Source: Bacillota bacterium (GTDB taxonomy: Bacteria; Bacillota; Clostridia; Peptostreptococcales; Anaerovoracaceae). From it: 10,421 bases of DNA. Location: assembly GCA_016281165.1 (NCBI GenBank), contig JAEEIC010000192.1:1-10421 (forward strand), given 5' to 3'. The translations under genes and the position numbers were made by a program. Below are positions 1-7,280 of the stretch, piece after piece; the first letter of the stretch is position 1; every line of letters begins with the position of its first letter. Below the pieces are notes generated by a model. The model was given only the letters and a program-made list of their open reading frames with translations, did not search any database and was not told the DNA's origin.

Positions 1-304
1 AAGTGACGTCTATGGCGTCCTTATCGCCGCGCTTTTTCTTCGCGAAAGGTCCCGGGCCGGGCGACGGAACGTCGTAGCGGTCGAGGACGTCTCTTAAATA
101 ATACAGTATCAGAGCCCAGAGCACAACGTCGTCGAGAAAACCGAAGACCGGCACTATGGGCGGTATCAGGTCCACGGGCAGCACCAGGTAGATGATGCCG
201 AAGATCACGATCGCCTTCTTCCAGAAGGAGACGCTCCTGTCGCGCAGCATCCTGGGTATGGCCTTTATTCTTCTTCCGAGTATGGCGAGGCGGAGGAGGT
301 TCAT
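1..304 (-). CDS. DUF1232 (YkvA-like) small membrane protein, 3' end cut by window edge
   Basis: The first 101 codons are visible; the stop lies beyond the left edge. The start is the ATG at 304-302, which overlaps the engB stop as ATGA, with a GGAG about 11 nt upstream. The N-terminus is basic (Arg/Lys-rich to residue 30). A hydrophobic stretch follows at about 31-45, then the motif DLIPPIVPVFGFLDD (about 45-59) that marks the DUF1232 family, whose members typically read D-x-IPD-x-IP-x-x-G-x-x-DD. A second hydrophobic segment spans about 60-70, and a Pro/Gly and Lys-rich tail begins at about 79. The pattern suggests a small inner-membrane protein with two hydrophobic helices joined by the conserved acidic loop. 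No biochemical function is established for the family as far as I know. The overlap with engB implies co-translation as the last visible gene of the tig-clp-lon operon. Family assignment is fairly sure; the role is unknown. Confidence 0.82.
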   Translation of the reverse strand, partial: MNLLRLAILGRRIKAIPRMLRDRSVSFWKKAIVIFGIIYLVLPVDLIPPIVPVFGFLDDVVLWALILYYLRDVLDRYDVPSPGPGPFAKKKRGDKDAIDVT

Positions 305-885
305 CGCAGCACTTTCTCCATCTGATCGAGCAGCCTGTCGGCCCCGGTCTTCTTCAGCGCGGATACGGGGATGATGATATCGCTCTCATCGGCGTTGAGG
401 GTCCTTTTGATGAGGGCGACGTTCTTGTTCAGTTCGTTTCTCGAGACCTTGTCTGCCTTGGTCGCGACTATGAGCCCCGAGAGCCCGTAGTAGCGCAGAT
501 AATCGTACATCTGCACGTCCTGGGCGCTGGGCTCATGCCTTATATCGACCAGCTGCACGACCTTTTTCAGGTTGGGGCGCCCGGACAGATATTCTTCCAT
601 CATGCGGCCCCAGTCCTCGGATGTGGATCTCGATACCCTGGCGTAGCCGTAGCCCGGGAGATCCACTATCCTGAAGCCTCCGTTTATGAGGAAGAAGTTT
701 ATGGTGCGGGTCTTGCCGGGACTGCTGCTGACCTTGGCCGTGCTCCTGCTGTTGGTGAGCAGGTTGATCAGAGAGGATTTCCCCACGTTGGAACGGCCGG
801 CGAAGGCAATCTCCGGCAGGCTCTCGTCCGGATACTGGCTCTTCTTCACCGCCGAGCAGAGGAATTCCACCCTGTTTATCTTCAT
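301..885 (-). CDS. engB: Ribosome biogenesis GTP-binding protein EngB/YsxC/YihA
   Basis: A 194-residue TRAFAC-class GTPase of the EngB (YsxC/YihA) family, which acts in late assembly of the 50S ribosomal subunit in the cytoplasm. All GTPase motifs are visible: G1/P-loop GRSNVGKS (30-37), G2 region PGKTRTINFF (56-65) with the conserved Thr61, G3 DLPGYGYA (75-82), G4 TKAD (142-145) and G5 SALKK (175-179). Length matches the family norm of about 195-210 residues. The chosen ATG (885-883) overlaps the lon stop codon (ATGA), has AAAGAGG about 8 nt upstream inside lon, and gives the usual N-terminus ahead of the GRSNVGKS motif. A longer in-frame reading to 1149 is rejected because it only reads lon in another frame. 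Adjacency to lon is the standard lonA-ysxC arrangement of Bacillota. The gene is probably translationally coupled to lon and to the DUF1232 gene downstream. Confidence 0.97.
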   Translation of the reverse strand: MKINRVEFLCSAVKKSQYPDESLPEIAFAGRSNVGKSSLINLLTNSRSTAKVSSSPGKTRTINFFLINGGFRIVDLPGYGYARVSRSTSEDWGRMMEEYLSGRPNLKKVVQLVDIRHEPSAQDVQMYDYLRYYGLSGLIVATKADKVSRNELNKNVALIKRTLNADESDIIIPVSALKKTGADRLLDQMEKVLR

Positions 886-3218
886 ATCAGAGCCTCTTTC
901 AGGGCGTCGTCCGCGTTTTTGAGGAGGACGAAGCGCAGCTCGTCTCTTACGGTCTTGGGCAGATCGTCGAGATCGGGCTTGTTCTCTTCGGGCAGCAGCA
1001 CGGTCTTGATGCCCATGCGGTGGGCCGCCAGCACCTTTTCCTTGATCCCGCCCACGGGGAGTATCTTGCCCCTGAGGCTTATCTCTCCGGTCATGGCCAC
1101 GTCTTTTCTGACCGGCCTGCCGGTCAGGGCCGAGATCACGGAGACGCACATGGTGACGCCCGCCGAGGGTCCGTCCTTGGGGGTCGCTCCTTCGGGGACG
1201 TGGATGTGGATGTCCTTGTTCTTGTAGAAGTCTTCCTCGATGCCGAAATCGGCGCTCCTGGAGCGCACGTAGCTGATGGCGGCGCGGGCGGATTCCTGCA
1301 TGACGTCGCCCAGCTGTCCGGTCAGCACGATGTGGCCGCTGCCGGGAAGAGCCGCGGTCTCGACGAAGAGGGTCTCGCCGCCGACTATGGTCCAGGCCAG
1401 GCCGGTCGCCACTCCCACCTCGTTGCTGCCGAGCAGCTTGTCGTAGTGGAAGCGCTTCTTGCCCAGATAGTCCTCGAGGTTGGAGGCGGTGACGCTGTGT
1501 CTGCCCTCCTCCCCTTCCACGACCTTTCTGGTCACCTTGCGGCAGAGATTGGCGATCTCCTTCTCGAGGCCTCTGACGCCGGATTCCCTGGTGTAGTTCT
1601 CGATGAGGGCCTTGACCGCCCCCGGAGTGATGGAGATGTCGGAGGACTTGAGCCCGTGCGCCTTGACCTGCTTGGGTATGAGGTACTTTTTGGCGATGTT
1701 GAGCTTCTCCTCTTCGGTATAGCCCGAGATCTCCAGGACCTCCATCCTGTCGAGCAGGGGCCTGGGGATGGTCTCGGTGGTATTGGCCGTGGTGATGAAC
1801 ATCACGTTCGAAAGGTCGAAGGGGACCTCGAGATAGTGGTCGACGAACTCCTTGTTCTGCTCGGGATCGAGGACCTCGAGCAGGGCCGAGGCGGGATCGC
1901 CCTTGTAGTCGGCCCCTATCTTGTCGACCTCATCGAAGAGGAAGACGGGGTTGTTGCTCTTGCAGTCCCTGATGGCCGTCATGATGCGGCCGGGGATGGC
2001 GCCTATGTAGGTCCTCCTGTGGCCGCGTATCTCGGCCTCGTCTCTCACGCCGCCCAGCGACATGTGCACGAACTTGCGTCCGGTGGCGCGGGCGATGGAT
2101 CTGGCGATGGAGGTCTTGCCCACGCCCGGAGGGCCGACGAGGCAGAGTATGGGGCCCTTCTCGTTTCCGGCGAGGCTCAGGACCGCCAGGTATTCGACGA
2201 TGCGCTCCTTGACCTTCTCGAGGCCGTAGTGGTCCTCGTCGAGTATCTTCTGCGCGTCGGTGAGCTTGATGTCTTCTTTGGTGGAGCTGTTCCAGGGCAG
2301 GTCGAGTATCCACTCCACGTAGCTGCGGATCACGGAAAGGTCCGCGGCGTAGGGAGGCAGCTTCATGGCCCTGTTGATCTCCTTCTCGACCTTCTCGGTC
2401 ACGGCGGGGCTCAGCTTGAGCTTCTTGAGCTGCTTCTTCCACTCCTCGGCCTCGGACTTTATGTCGTCGTCCTGGCCCAGCTCCTCCTGGATGGTGCGCA
2501 TCTGCTCCATCAGGTAGTGTTCTCTCTGGGACTTGTTGAGCCTGTTCTGCAGCTTGGTGTTGAGCTGGTCCTCGTATTTGGCGATCTCGGTCTCCCTGAC
2601 GAGGAATTTGACGACCAGGGTCAGCCTCTTGACGGGATCGAGGGTCATGAGGACCTTCTGGGCGTCCTCGGGGAGCACGTCCATCTGCGAGATGATGTAA
2701 TCGGCGATGTAGCCGGGCTGATCGTCTCTCTCAAAGCCGCTGAAGCCGTCGTTGGGGAAACGCTGGTGGTCGGCCCTGTACTGGGAATAAAGGCCCGAGG
2801 CGGTCCTTATGAGGGCGAGGACGTCGGGCGTCAGGGCGACGTCTTCCTTTTCTTCTATCTTCTGCAGTTCGCAGACGAAATACGGGGTCTCGCGCACCAT
2901 CTTCTTCACGCGGGCCCTGTACTGACCGGCGACCAGCACTCTGAGCTGCTCGCCCGGCAGCCTTAAGATCCTCTTGATCCTGGCCACGGTGCCCACGGTA
3001 TAAAGGTCCTTCGCGGTGGGAAGATCCACGGCCGGGTCCTTCTGGTTGGCGAGGAATACGAGGGAATTGCCGTTCATGGCGGCTTCGAGTGCCTGGACGG
3101 ACTTATCCCTTTCTATGTCGAAACGTATCTCCGTACGGGGAAAAACGCTTATGCCCCTGAGGGCGATGAGCGGCATGGTCTCGGTCTTGATCTCTTCCTT
3201 GATCAGTTCTTCTGCCAT
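882..3218 (-). CDS. lon: ATP-dependent protease Lon (LonA type)
   Basis: A 778-residue LonA serine protease (family S16), a soluble homohexamer that unfolds and degrades damaged and selected regulatory proteins. Domains in order: N-terminal LAN substrate-recognition domain (about 13-210); a charged coiled-coil linker (about 210-290); AAA+ module with Walker A GPPGVGKT (362-369) and Walker B FLFDEVD (426-432); C-terminal protease domain (about 590-778). The Ser-Lys dyad is Ser685 in PKDGPSAG and Lys728, the second lysine of GGIKEK. The spacing of 43 residues equals that in E. coli Lon (S679/K722). Length is normal (770-820). The ATG at 3218-3216 has AAAGGA about 6-8 nt upstream. The gene follows clpX after 30 nt with no visible promoter or terminator, and its stop overlaps the engB start. 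No lonB gene sits between clpX and lon, unlike in Bacillus. I saw no CIRCE-like inverted repeat near it, so heat regulation is not shown by the sequence. Confidence 0.98.
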   Translation of the reverse strand: MAEELIKEEIKTETMPLIALRGISVFPRTEIRFDIERDKSVQALEAAMNGNSLVFLANQKDPAVDLPTAKDLYTVGTVARIKRILRLPGEQLRVLVAGQYRARVKKMVRETPYFVCELQKIEEKEDVALTPDVLALIRTASGLYSQYRADHQRFPNDGFSGFERDDQPGYIADYIISQMDVLPEDAQKVLMTLDPVKRLTLVVKFLVRETEIAKYEDQLNTKLQNRLNKSQREHYLMEQMRTIQEELGQDDDIKSEAEEWKKQLKKLKLSPAVTEKVEKEINRAMKLPPYAADLSVIRSYVEWILDLPWNSSTKEDIKLTDAQKILDEDHYGLEKVKERIVEYLAVLSLAGNEKGPILCLVGPPGVGKTSIARSIARATGRKFVHMSLGGVRDEAEIRGHRRTYIGAIPGRIMTAIRDCKSNNPVFLFDEVDKIGADYKGDPASALLEVLDPEQNKEFVDHYLEVPFDLSNVMFITTANTTETIPRPLLDRMEVLEISGYTEEEKLNIAKKYLIPKQVKAHGLKSSDISITPGAVKALIENYTRESGVRGLEKEIANLCRKVTRKVVEGEEGRHSVTASNLEDYLGKKRFHYDKLLGSNEVGVATGLAWTIVGGETLFVETAALPGSGHIVLTGQLGDVMQESARAAISYVRSRSADFGIEEDFYKNKDIHIHVPEGATPKDGPSAGVTMCVSVISALTGRPVRKDVAMTGEISLRGKILPVGGIKEKVLAAHRMGIKTVLLPEENKPDLDDLPKTVRDELRFVLLKNADDALKEALI

Positions 3219-3248
3219 ATATTTTCCTTTCTTTAAGAATCAGTGTCT

Positions 3249-4526
3249 TTAGGAATCGGTGGCCGCGGCGTCCGGAGCCAGGGTCACGAGGGGCTCTTCC
3301 CCGTCGATGACCGCGGCGTTGACCGTCAGCTTTACTATATCCTTTCTGGAGGGGATGTCAAACATGATGTCGGTCATCCTCTGCTCGAGTATGCTGCGAA
3401 GACCTCTGGCCCCGGTCTTCTTCTCTATGGCCTTCTCGGCGACTCTTTCGAGGGCGTCGGGAGTGATCTCGAGCTCGACCCCGTCCATCTCGAGCAGGGC
3501 CTTGTACTGCTTGAGGAGAGAGTTCTTGGGCTCGCTGATGATGCGGACCAGAGCGTCCTTTGAGAGCTCGTCGAGTATGGCGACGGCCGGGAGCCTGCCT
3601 ATGAACTCGGGGATGAGGCCGTATTTGAGCAGGTCCTCGGACTGCACGTGGTCGAGGATGTGGGGGTCGTCGTCCCTTACCGAGACCACGTCGGCGTTGA
3701 AGCCTATGGTCTTCTCGCCTATGCGCCTCTGGATGATCTTGTCGAGGCCGTCGAAGGCTCCTCCGCAGATGAAGAGCACGTTGGTGGTGTCGAACTGGAT
3801 GAACTCCTGCATGGGGTGCTTGCGCCCGCCCTGGGGAGGAACGTTGGCCACCGTGCCCTCGAGTATCTTCAGCAGGGCCTGCTGCACGCCCTCGCCGGAT
3901 ACGTCTCTGGTGATGGAGACGTTCTCGGACTTCTTGGCGATCTTGTCGATCTCGTCGACGTAGATGATGCCCTTCTGGGCCTTCTCGATGTCGAAATCGG
4001 CGGCCTGCAGGAGCTTGAGCAGTATGTTCTCCACGTCCTCGCCCACGTAGCCGGCCTCGGTCAGCACCGTGGCGTCGGCGATGGCGAAGGGCACGTGAAG
4101 GGATCTTGCCAGGGTCTGGGCAAGAAGGGTCTTGCCCGAGCCGGTGGGTCCGATCATGATGATATTGCTCTTCTGTATCTCGACTTCTTCTTTCTGCTGC
4201 GATTTGGGGAGCTTCTTCATCTGCTCCGCCCTTCTGATCCTCTTGTAATGATTGTAGACGGCGACGGCCAGTATCTTCTTGGCCTTATCCTGTTCGATGA
4301 CGTAATCGGAAAGGGCCGCCACTATGTCGCGGGGAGTCGGGAGCTCGGAGCTCTCCGTCAGGGGCTCCTGACCGGGCTGCTCTTCAGATGTGAAGATCTG
4401 CATGGCGGTCTCCACGCAGTTTTTGCAGATATAGACGTCGGGGCCCGCTATGAGCCTCTCTCCCTCCTCGGGAGGCGCTCCGCAGAAGGAGCATACCAGA
4501 TTCTTCTGTCTGTCGTACTTTGCCAT
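3249..4526 (-). CDS. clpX: ATP-dependent Clp protease ATP-binding subunit ClpX
   Basis: A 425-residue AAA+ unfoldase that forms hexameric rings, unfolds tagged substrates and feeds them to ClpP. The N-terminal zinc-binding domain has four cysteines in CxxC pairs (Cys12/15 and Cys34/37). AAA+ features are Walker A GPTGSGKT (126-133), pore-1 loop GYVGE (159-163), Walker B IIYVDEID (187-194), RKH substrate loop (235-237), the ClpP-docking IGF tripeptide (274-276), the arginine-finger segment PEFIGRLP (306-313) and sensor-2 GARGL (372-376). All key residues are intact, so it should be active and able to bind ClpP. The C-terminus ends in a short Ala-rich tail. The start ATG lies 3 nt after the clpP stop and has only a weak AGAAGAG-type ribosome site, which suggests translational coupling to clpP. 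It is followed by lon after 30 nt. Confidence 0.98.
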   Translation of the reverse strand: MAKYDRQKNLVCSFCGAPPEEGERLIAGPDVYICKNCVETAMQIFTSEEQPGQEPLTESSELPTPRDIVAALSDYVIEQDKAKKILAVAVYNHYKRIRRAEQMKKLPKSQQKEEVEIQKSNIIMIGPTGSGKTLLAQTLARSLHVPFAIADATVLTEAGYVGEDVENILLKLLQAADFDIEKAQKGIIYVDEIDKIAKKSENVSITRDVSGEGVQQALLKILEGTVANVPPQGGRKHPMQEFIQFDTTNVLFICGGAFDGLDKIIQRRIGEKTIGFNADVVSVRDDDPHILDHVQSEDLLKYGLIPEFIGRLPAVAILDELSKDALVRIISEPKNSLLKQYKALLEMDGVELEITPDALERVAEKAIEKKTGARGLRSILEQRMTDIMFDIPSRKDIVKLTVNAAVIDGEEPLVTLAPDAAATDS

Positions 4527-4529
4527 AAA

Positions 4530-5111
4530 CTATCTCTTCTCCACAAGCTTGTCGGCAAGGCCGTAGGCCACGGCCTGGGCCGCGTCCATGTAATTGTCCC
4601 TGTCGGTATCGCGGGCTATGACCTCGAGGGGCTGGCCGGTCTTCTCGGACAGTATCCTGTTGAGGTCCTCTCTCTTCTTGAGTATGTGTTCGGTATGGAT
4701 GCGCATGTCCTCGGCCTGGCCCTGCATGCCGCCCAGGGGCTGGTGTATCATGACCTCGGCGTTGGGGAGCACATAGCGCTTGCCTTTGGCGCCGGAAGCG
4801 AGGAGCACGGCCGCCATCGACGCCGCCATGCCCACGCATATGGTCGAGACGTCGGGCTTTATATACTGCATGGTATCGTATATGGCCAGCCCGGAGCTTA
4901 TGACGCCGCCGGGGCTGTTGATGTAAAGGCTGATGTCCTTATCGGGGTCCTCAGACTCCAGAAAGAGCAGCTGGGCGACGATGAGGTTGGCGCTCATGTC
5001 GTTGATCTCGCCCTCAAGGAAGACTATGCGGTCCTTGAGCAGCCTCGAATATATATCATAGGCGCGTTCGCCTCTTGCGGTCTGTTCCACTACCATGGGC
5101 ACGAGATTCAT
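4530..5111 (-). CDS. clpP: ATP-dependent Clp protease proteolytic subunit ClpP
   Basis: A 193-residue serine protease (family S14) that assembles into a tetradecameric barrel and degrades polypeptides delivered by ClpX or ClpA/ClpC. The catalytic triad is complete: Ser98 in GMAASMAA, His123 in MIHQP, and Asp172 in DTDRDNYM. The N-terminus NLVPMVVEQTARGER is the typical ClpP propeptide/axial-loop region, and YINSPGG (63-69) is the family signature near the oxyanion loop. Length is normal (about 193-207). The start ATG (5111-5109) has an SD of AGAGGTG 5 nt upstream. It lies 79 nt downstream of trigger factor, separated by a palindromic hairpin, and only 3 nt upstream of clpX, so protease and unfoldase should be made together. 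Confidence 0.98.
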   Translation of the reverse strand: MNLVPMVVEQTARGERAYDIYSRLLKDRIVFLEGEINDMSANLIVAQLLFLESEDPDKDISLYINSPGGVISSGLAIYDTMQYIKPDVSTICVGMAASMAAVLLASGAKGKRYVLPNAEVMIHQPLGGMQGQAEDMRIHTEHILKKREDLNRILSEKTGQPLEVIARDTDRDNYMDAAQAVAYGLADKLVEKR

Positions 5112-5116
5112 TCTTA

Positions 5117-5122
5117 CACCTC
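5117..5122 (-). promoter_or_regulatory. Ribosome binding site of clpP
   Basis: On the minus strand GAGGTG lies 5 nt before the clpP ATG and is preceded by AAA. It is the best Shine-Dalgarno match in the tig-clpP gap and confirms the ATG at 5111 as start. It allows clpP to be translated independently of tig, whereas clpX just downstream has only a weak site. Confidence 0.75.
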
Positions 5123-5132
5123 TTTCTCAATT

Positions 5133-5164
5133 AAAACTACGGCGGAACATGATCATGCTCCGCC
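5133..5164 (-). terminator. Palindromic hairpin between tig and clpP; candidate attenuator or RNA-processing site
   Basis: The 24 bases at 5141-5164 form an almost perfect palindrome with GGCGGA / TCCGCC arms and a CATGATCATG core. Read as minus-strand RNA, all 12 positions of the arms can pair, the only non-Watson-Crick pair being one G·U. It is followed after four bases (GTAG) by TTTT and then AATTGAG. This resembles an intrinsic terminator with a weak, offset U-tract, so partial read-through into clpP is plausible. It lies 26 nt after the tig stop and ends 29 nt before the clpP start. Alternatives are a dyad operator or an RNase cleavage or stabilising stem-loop that sets the tig:clpP ratio. 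The hairpin is directly visible; its function is inferred. Confidence 0.45.
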
Positions 5165-5190
5165 GGAACGCGACATCCGCGCTGCAGTCA

Positions 5191-6561
5191 TCAGTTTTCG
5201 GACTTCTCTTCAGCTTCGGTCTTCTCCGCGGCCGCTTCCTGCGCGGGAGCCTCCTTCATGGGGAGCTCCTCAACGTCGGTGAGGACTGCGTTCGCGTAGA
5301 TGAGATCTATAGCCTTCCTGTTCCTTACGTCCTGCTTAACGTAGTCGATCTGACCCTCCAGGGCCTTCCTGAGGTCCTCGGTGGTCATTCCGTACATGGC
5401 GGCCATATTGTTCAGTTCTGTTTCGAGCTCTTCGTCGCTGACGGTGATGCCTTCGGCGTCGGCGATGCTCTTGACGATGAGCCTGGTCTTGACCCTCTTC
5501 TCGGCGTCGGGCTTCATCTCAGCCACGAGCTCGTCTCTGGTCTTCTTGAGGATGCTGGTATACATCTCCATGGAGATGCCCTGCTGCGCCATATTCTGCT
5601 CCATCTCGGAGAACATGGCCTGAGCCTCGTCGTCGATCATGACCTGGGGAACGTCGATGGGATTGGCCTCGTAGACCTTGTCCATGACGGCGTTCTTGCC
5701 GGCGTACTCGGCGGCGTTCTTCGCGGATTCCTCGAGCTTGGTCCTGATGTCGGCCTTGAGCTCGTCAAGGGTGTCGAACTCGCTGTAATCCTTGGCGAAA
5801 TCATCGTTGAGCTCGGGGAGCTCCTCGGTCTTGACTTCGTGAACGGTGCAGTGGAAGACGGCTTCCTTGCCTGCCAGGTTCTCGGCGTGATATTCAGCGG
5901 GGAAGGTCACGTTGACGTCCTTCTTCTCGCCGGCGCTGACGCCCGCCAGCTGCTCTTCGAATCCGGGGATGAAGGTGCCGGAGCCGAGCTTTAAGGACTG
6001 GCCCTCGGCGGTGCCGCCCTCGAACTGCTCCTCGCCCACGAAACCGGCGTAGTCGAGTATCACGGTATCGCCCATCTCGGCCGGCCTTTCGGCGACCACG
6101 AGGCGGGAATTGCGGCTCTGCTGGGAAGCGAGCTCATTGTCGACGTCGGCGTCGGTGATCTTCTTCACGAATCTGTCGGCCTTGACGCCCATGTAATCCT
6201 TCGCGGTCACGACGGGAGCCACGGGAACGGTCACGGTCACGGTGAAGCCCTTGCCCTTTTCGAACTTCTCATCGCCGAAATCGATGGAGGGGAAGGCGAT
6301 AGGCTCCAGATCGAGCTCCTTGACAGCCTCGGGATAAGCCCCGTTGATCAGATTGTCGATGGCGTCATTGAAGAACACGCCCTCGCCGTATCTCTTCTCG
6401 ATGATGCTCCTGGGAGCCTTGCCCTTGCGGAAGCCGGGCACGGTTATATTTTTTCTCTGCTCCTGGAAGACCTTGTTGGTCTCGGCGTCGAATTCCTCGC
6501 CGGTAAAGGTAAGAGTGAACTTTGCTTCGTTGTTTTCCTTGCTAACTAATGCGGCAGACAT
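5191..6561 (-). CDS. tig: Trigger factor (ribosome-associated chaperone and peptidyl-prolyl isomerase)
   Basis: A 456-residue trigger factor, the chaperone that docks next to the ribosome exit tunnel and shields nascent chains. The N-terminal ribosome-binding domain (about 1-115) carries the docking motif GFRKGKAP at 43-50, at the same position as in E. coli. A FKBP-type PPIase domain spans about 160-245 (LDYAGFVGEEQFEGG, then FIPGFEEQLAGV, then VTFPAEY). The C-terminal helical substrate cradle runs from about 260 to 430, and an acidic Glu/Ala-rich tail (about 436-456) ends the protein. Length is normal (about 430-460). The start was set at the ATG 6561-6559 because AGGAGG sits 5 nt upstream; an in-frame ATG 30 nt earlier would place this site inside the coding region and adds 10 poorly conserved residues. 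A candidate promoter of its own lies at 6600-6628. Confidence 0.98.
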   Translation of the reverse strand: MSAALVSKENNEAKFTLTFTGEEFDAETNKVFQEQRKNITVPGFRKGKAPRSIIEKRYGEGVFFNDAIDNLINGAYPEAVKELDLEPIAFPSIDFGDEKFEKGKGFTVTVTVPVAPVVTAKDYMGVKADRFVKKITDADVDNELASQQSRNSRLVVAERPAEMGDTVILDYAGFVGEEQFEGGTAEGQSLKLGSGTFIPGFEEQLAGVSAGEKKDVNVTFPAEYHAENLAGKEAVFHCTVHEVKTEELPELNDDFAKDYSEFDTLDELKADIRTKLEESAKNAAEYAGKNAVMDKVYEANPIDVPQVMIDDEAQAMFSEMEQNMAQQGISMEMYTSILKKTRDELVAEMKPDAEKRVKTRLIVKSIADAEGITVSDEELETELNNMAAMYGMTTEDLRKALEGQIDYVKQDVRNRKAIDLIYANAVLTDVEELPMKEAPAQEAAAEKTEAEEKSEN

Positions 6562-6566
6562 ATTTT

Positions 6567-6572
6567 CCTCCT
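6567..6572 (-). promoter_or_regulatory. Strong ribosome binding site that fixes the tig start
   Basis: A perfect AGGAGG on the minus strand lies 5 nt before the ATG at 6561, giving the protein that starts MSAALVSKEN. It rules against the upstream in-frame ATG at 6591 and fits the high expression expected for trigger factor. Confidence 0.85.
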
Positions 6573-6599
6573 GTTGCGTCTTATTCAACACAATTATTT

Positions 6600-6628
6600 A
6601 TAATATCACAAAAGCCTTTACTCTTCAA
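6600..6628 (-). promoter_or_regulatory. Candidate sigma-70/SigA promoter for tig inside the 3' end of the CYTH gene
   Basis: On the minus strand TTGAAG (6628-6623) and TATTAT (6605-6600) are separated by exactly 17 bases, in a conspicuous AT-rich island of an otherwise GC-rich region. Transcription would start near 6592, leaving a leader of about 30 nt before the tig ATG, with the AGGAGG inside it. The -35 box overlaps the last codons of the CYTH gene. The match is good but not perfect at either box, so it is a prediction. It would let tig-clpP-clpX-lon be transcribed independently of the CYTH gene. Confidence 0.5.
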
Positions 6629-7247
6629 GAGAGAGCATGGCCAGGCCTCTGGCCAGCTTTGAAGTGTTCTCGGGCTGAAGACCGTATTTTTCGAGTATCA
6701 TCGCGCCCAGGGCGGTGAGATCCTCGGTCTCGCCGAGGTAGAGCTCAAGTTCCAGCTCCAGTATGGGAGCGTCGCCGGCGTCGGTGATGATATTGCCGGT
6801 ATCGACGGCCATCTCTATGGTGCTCTCGCCGTAGTGGACCTTCATGCGGCGGCGCAGGAAGCGGGTCTCGAGCAGGTTGACGAAGGGGCGTCCGCCCACC
6901 AGATCCATGAGCCTTCTGCCGTCCTCGCTCTCCTTGAACATGTCGACGGGAGGCTGGATGAAGATCTCTTCCCCGCTCACGGGGACGTTGATCTCGCCCC
7001 TCTCGTGCAGGCCGTTCTCGGCCTTACCGCCCCACTTGAGGGTGGCGAAGGAGATGTCTCCCTCGGCCCTGACGCGCACGGCCACGTTGTTTTTGGACAG
7101 CACGCGGTCTTCGGTATCGAAATATACCGCCTTCATCACCACCTTCTCGGCGGTCGAATTGTCCGTATAGGGTGACAGAAAGGCTTCTTCCCAGATGGCG
7201 TCCGCGGTCTCTCTGTCGGGTATGCTGTATTTCAGTTCTGTTTCCAT
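6618..7247 (-). CDS. CYTH-domain (triphosphate tunnel metalloenzyme) protein
   Basis: A 209-residue stand-alone CYTH protein, of the fold shared by inorganic triphosphatases, thiamine triphosphatase and class IV adenylate cyclases. The N-terminus METELKYSI contains the diagnostic ExExK motif (Glu2, Glu4, Lys6). Further tunnel-lining candidates are YFDT (42-45), VRVR (57-60), the Lys of ATLKWG (71), ERGEINV (82-88), the arginines of TRFLRRR (128-134), the ELELEL strand (163-169) and SKLARGL (196-202). No CHAD or other domain is attached. The ATG at 7247-7245 has GGAG about 8 nt upstream. It is the first gene after the glp-type terminator and directly follows a good promoter, 56 nt ahead of tig. 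The fold is confident; the substrate (inorganic triphosphate is likeliest, other organic triphosphates are possible) cannot be told from sequence. It is unlikely to be a cyclase, but that is not excluded. Confidence 0.88.
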   Translation of the reverse strand: METELKYSIPDRETADAIWEEAFLSPYTDNSTAEKVVMKAVYFDTEDRVLSKNNVAVRVRAEGDISFATLKWGGKAENGLHERGEINVPVSGEEIFIQPPVDMFKESEDGRRLMDLVGGRPFVNLLETRFLRRRMKVHYGESTIEMAVDTGNIITDAGDAPILELELELYLGETEDLTALGAMILEKYGLQPENTSKLARGLAMLSLEE

Positions 7248-7280
7248 AAAAATCTCCGTCTGAACAAAAGCATGCGCAGT

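Noticed and set aside
886..1149. N-terminal extension of EngB by 88 residues
   Set aside because: It only reads the lon 3' end in another frame; the ATGA junction with an upstream AAAGAGG and the family's usual length support the short form.
1020..2966. A 648-codon open frame on the plus strand opposite lon
   Set aside because: It is an antisense shadow of lon: low-complexity Gly/Val/Leu/Asp-rich translation, no recognisable domain, no ribosome site. GC-biased third positions of lon explain the lack of stops.
3219..3248. Possible promoter or terminator in the clpX-lon gap
   Set aside because: Thirty bases with no hairpin, no -10/-35 pair, only a ribosome site for lon.
3648..5282. A 544-codon open frame on the plus strand across clpX, clpP and the tig end
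   Set aside because: It runs opposite three certain genes, has no domain and has the same Leu/Gly/Val/His-rich composition as other antisense shadows.
6562..6591. Ten-residue N-terminal extension of trigger factor from an upstream ATG
   Set aside because: AGGAGG lies between the two ATGs with ideal spacing to the second, so the shorter protein is preferred.
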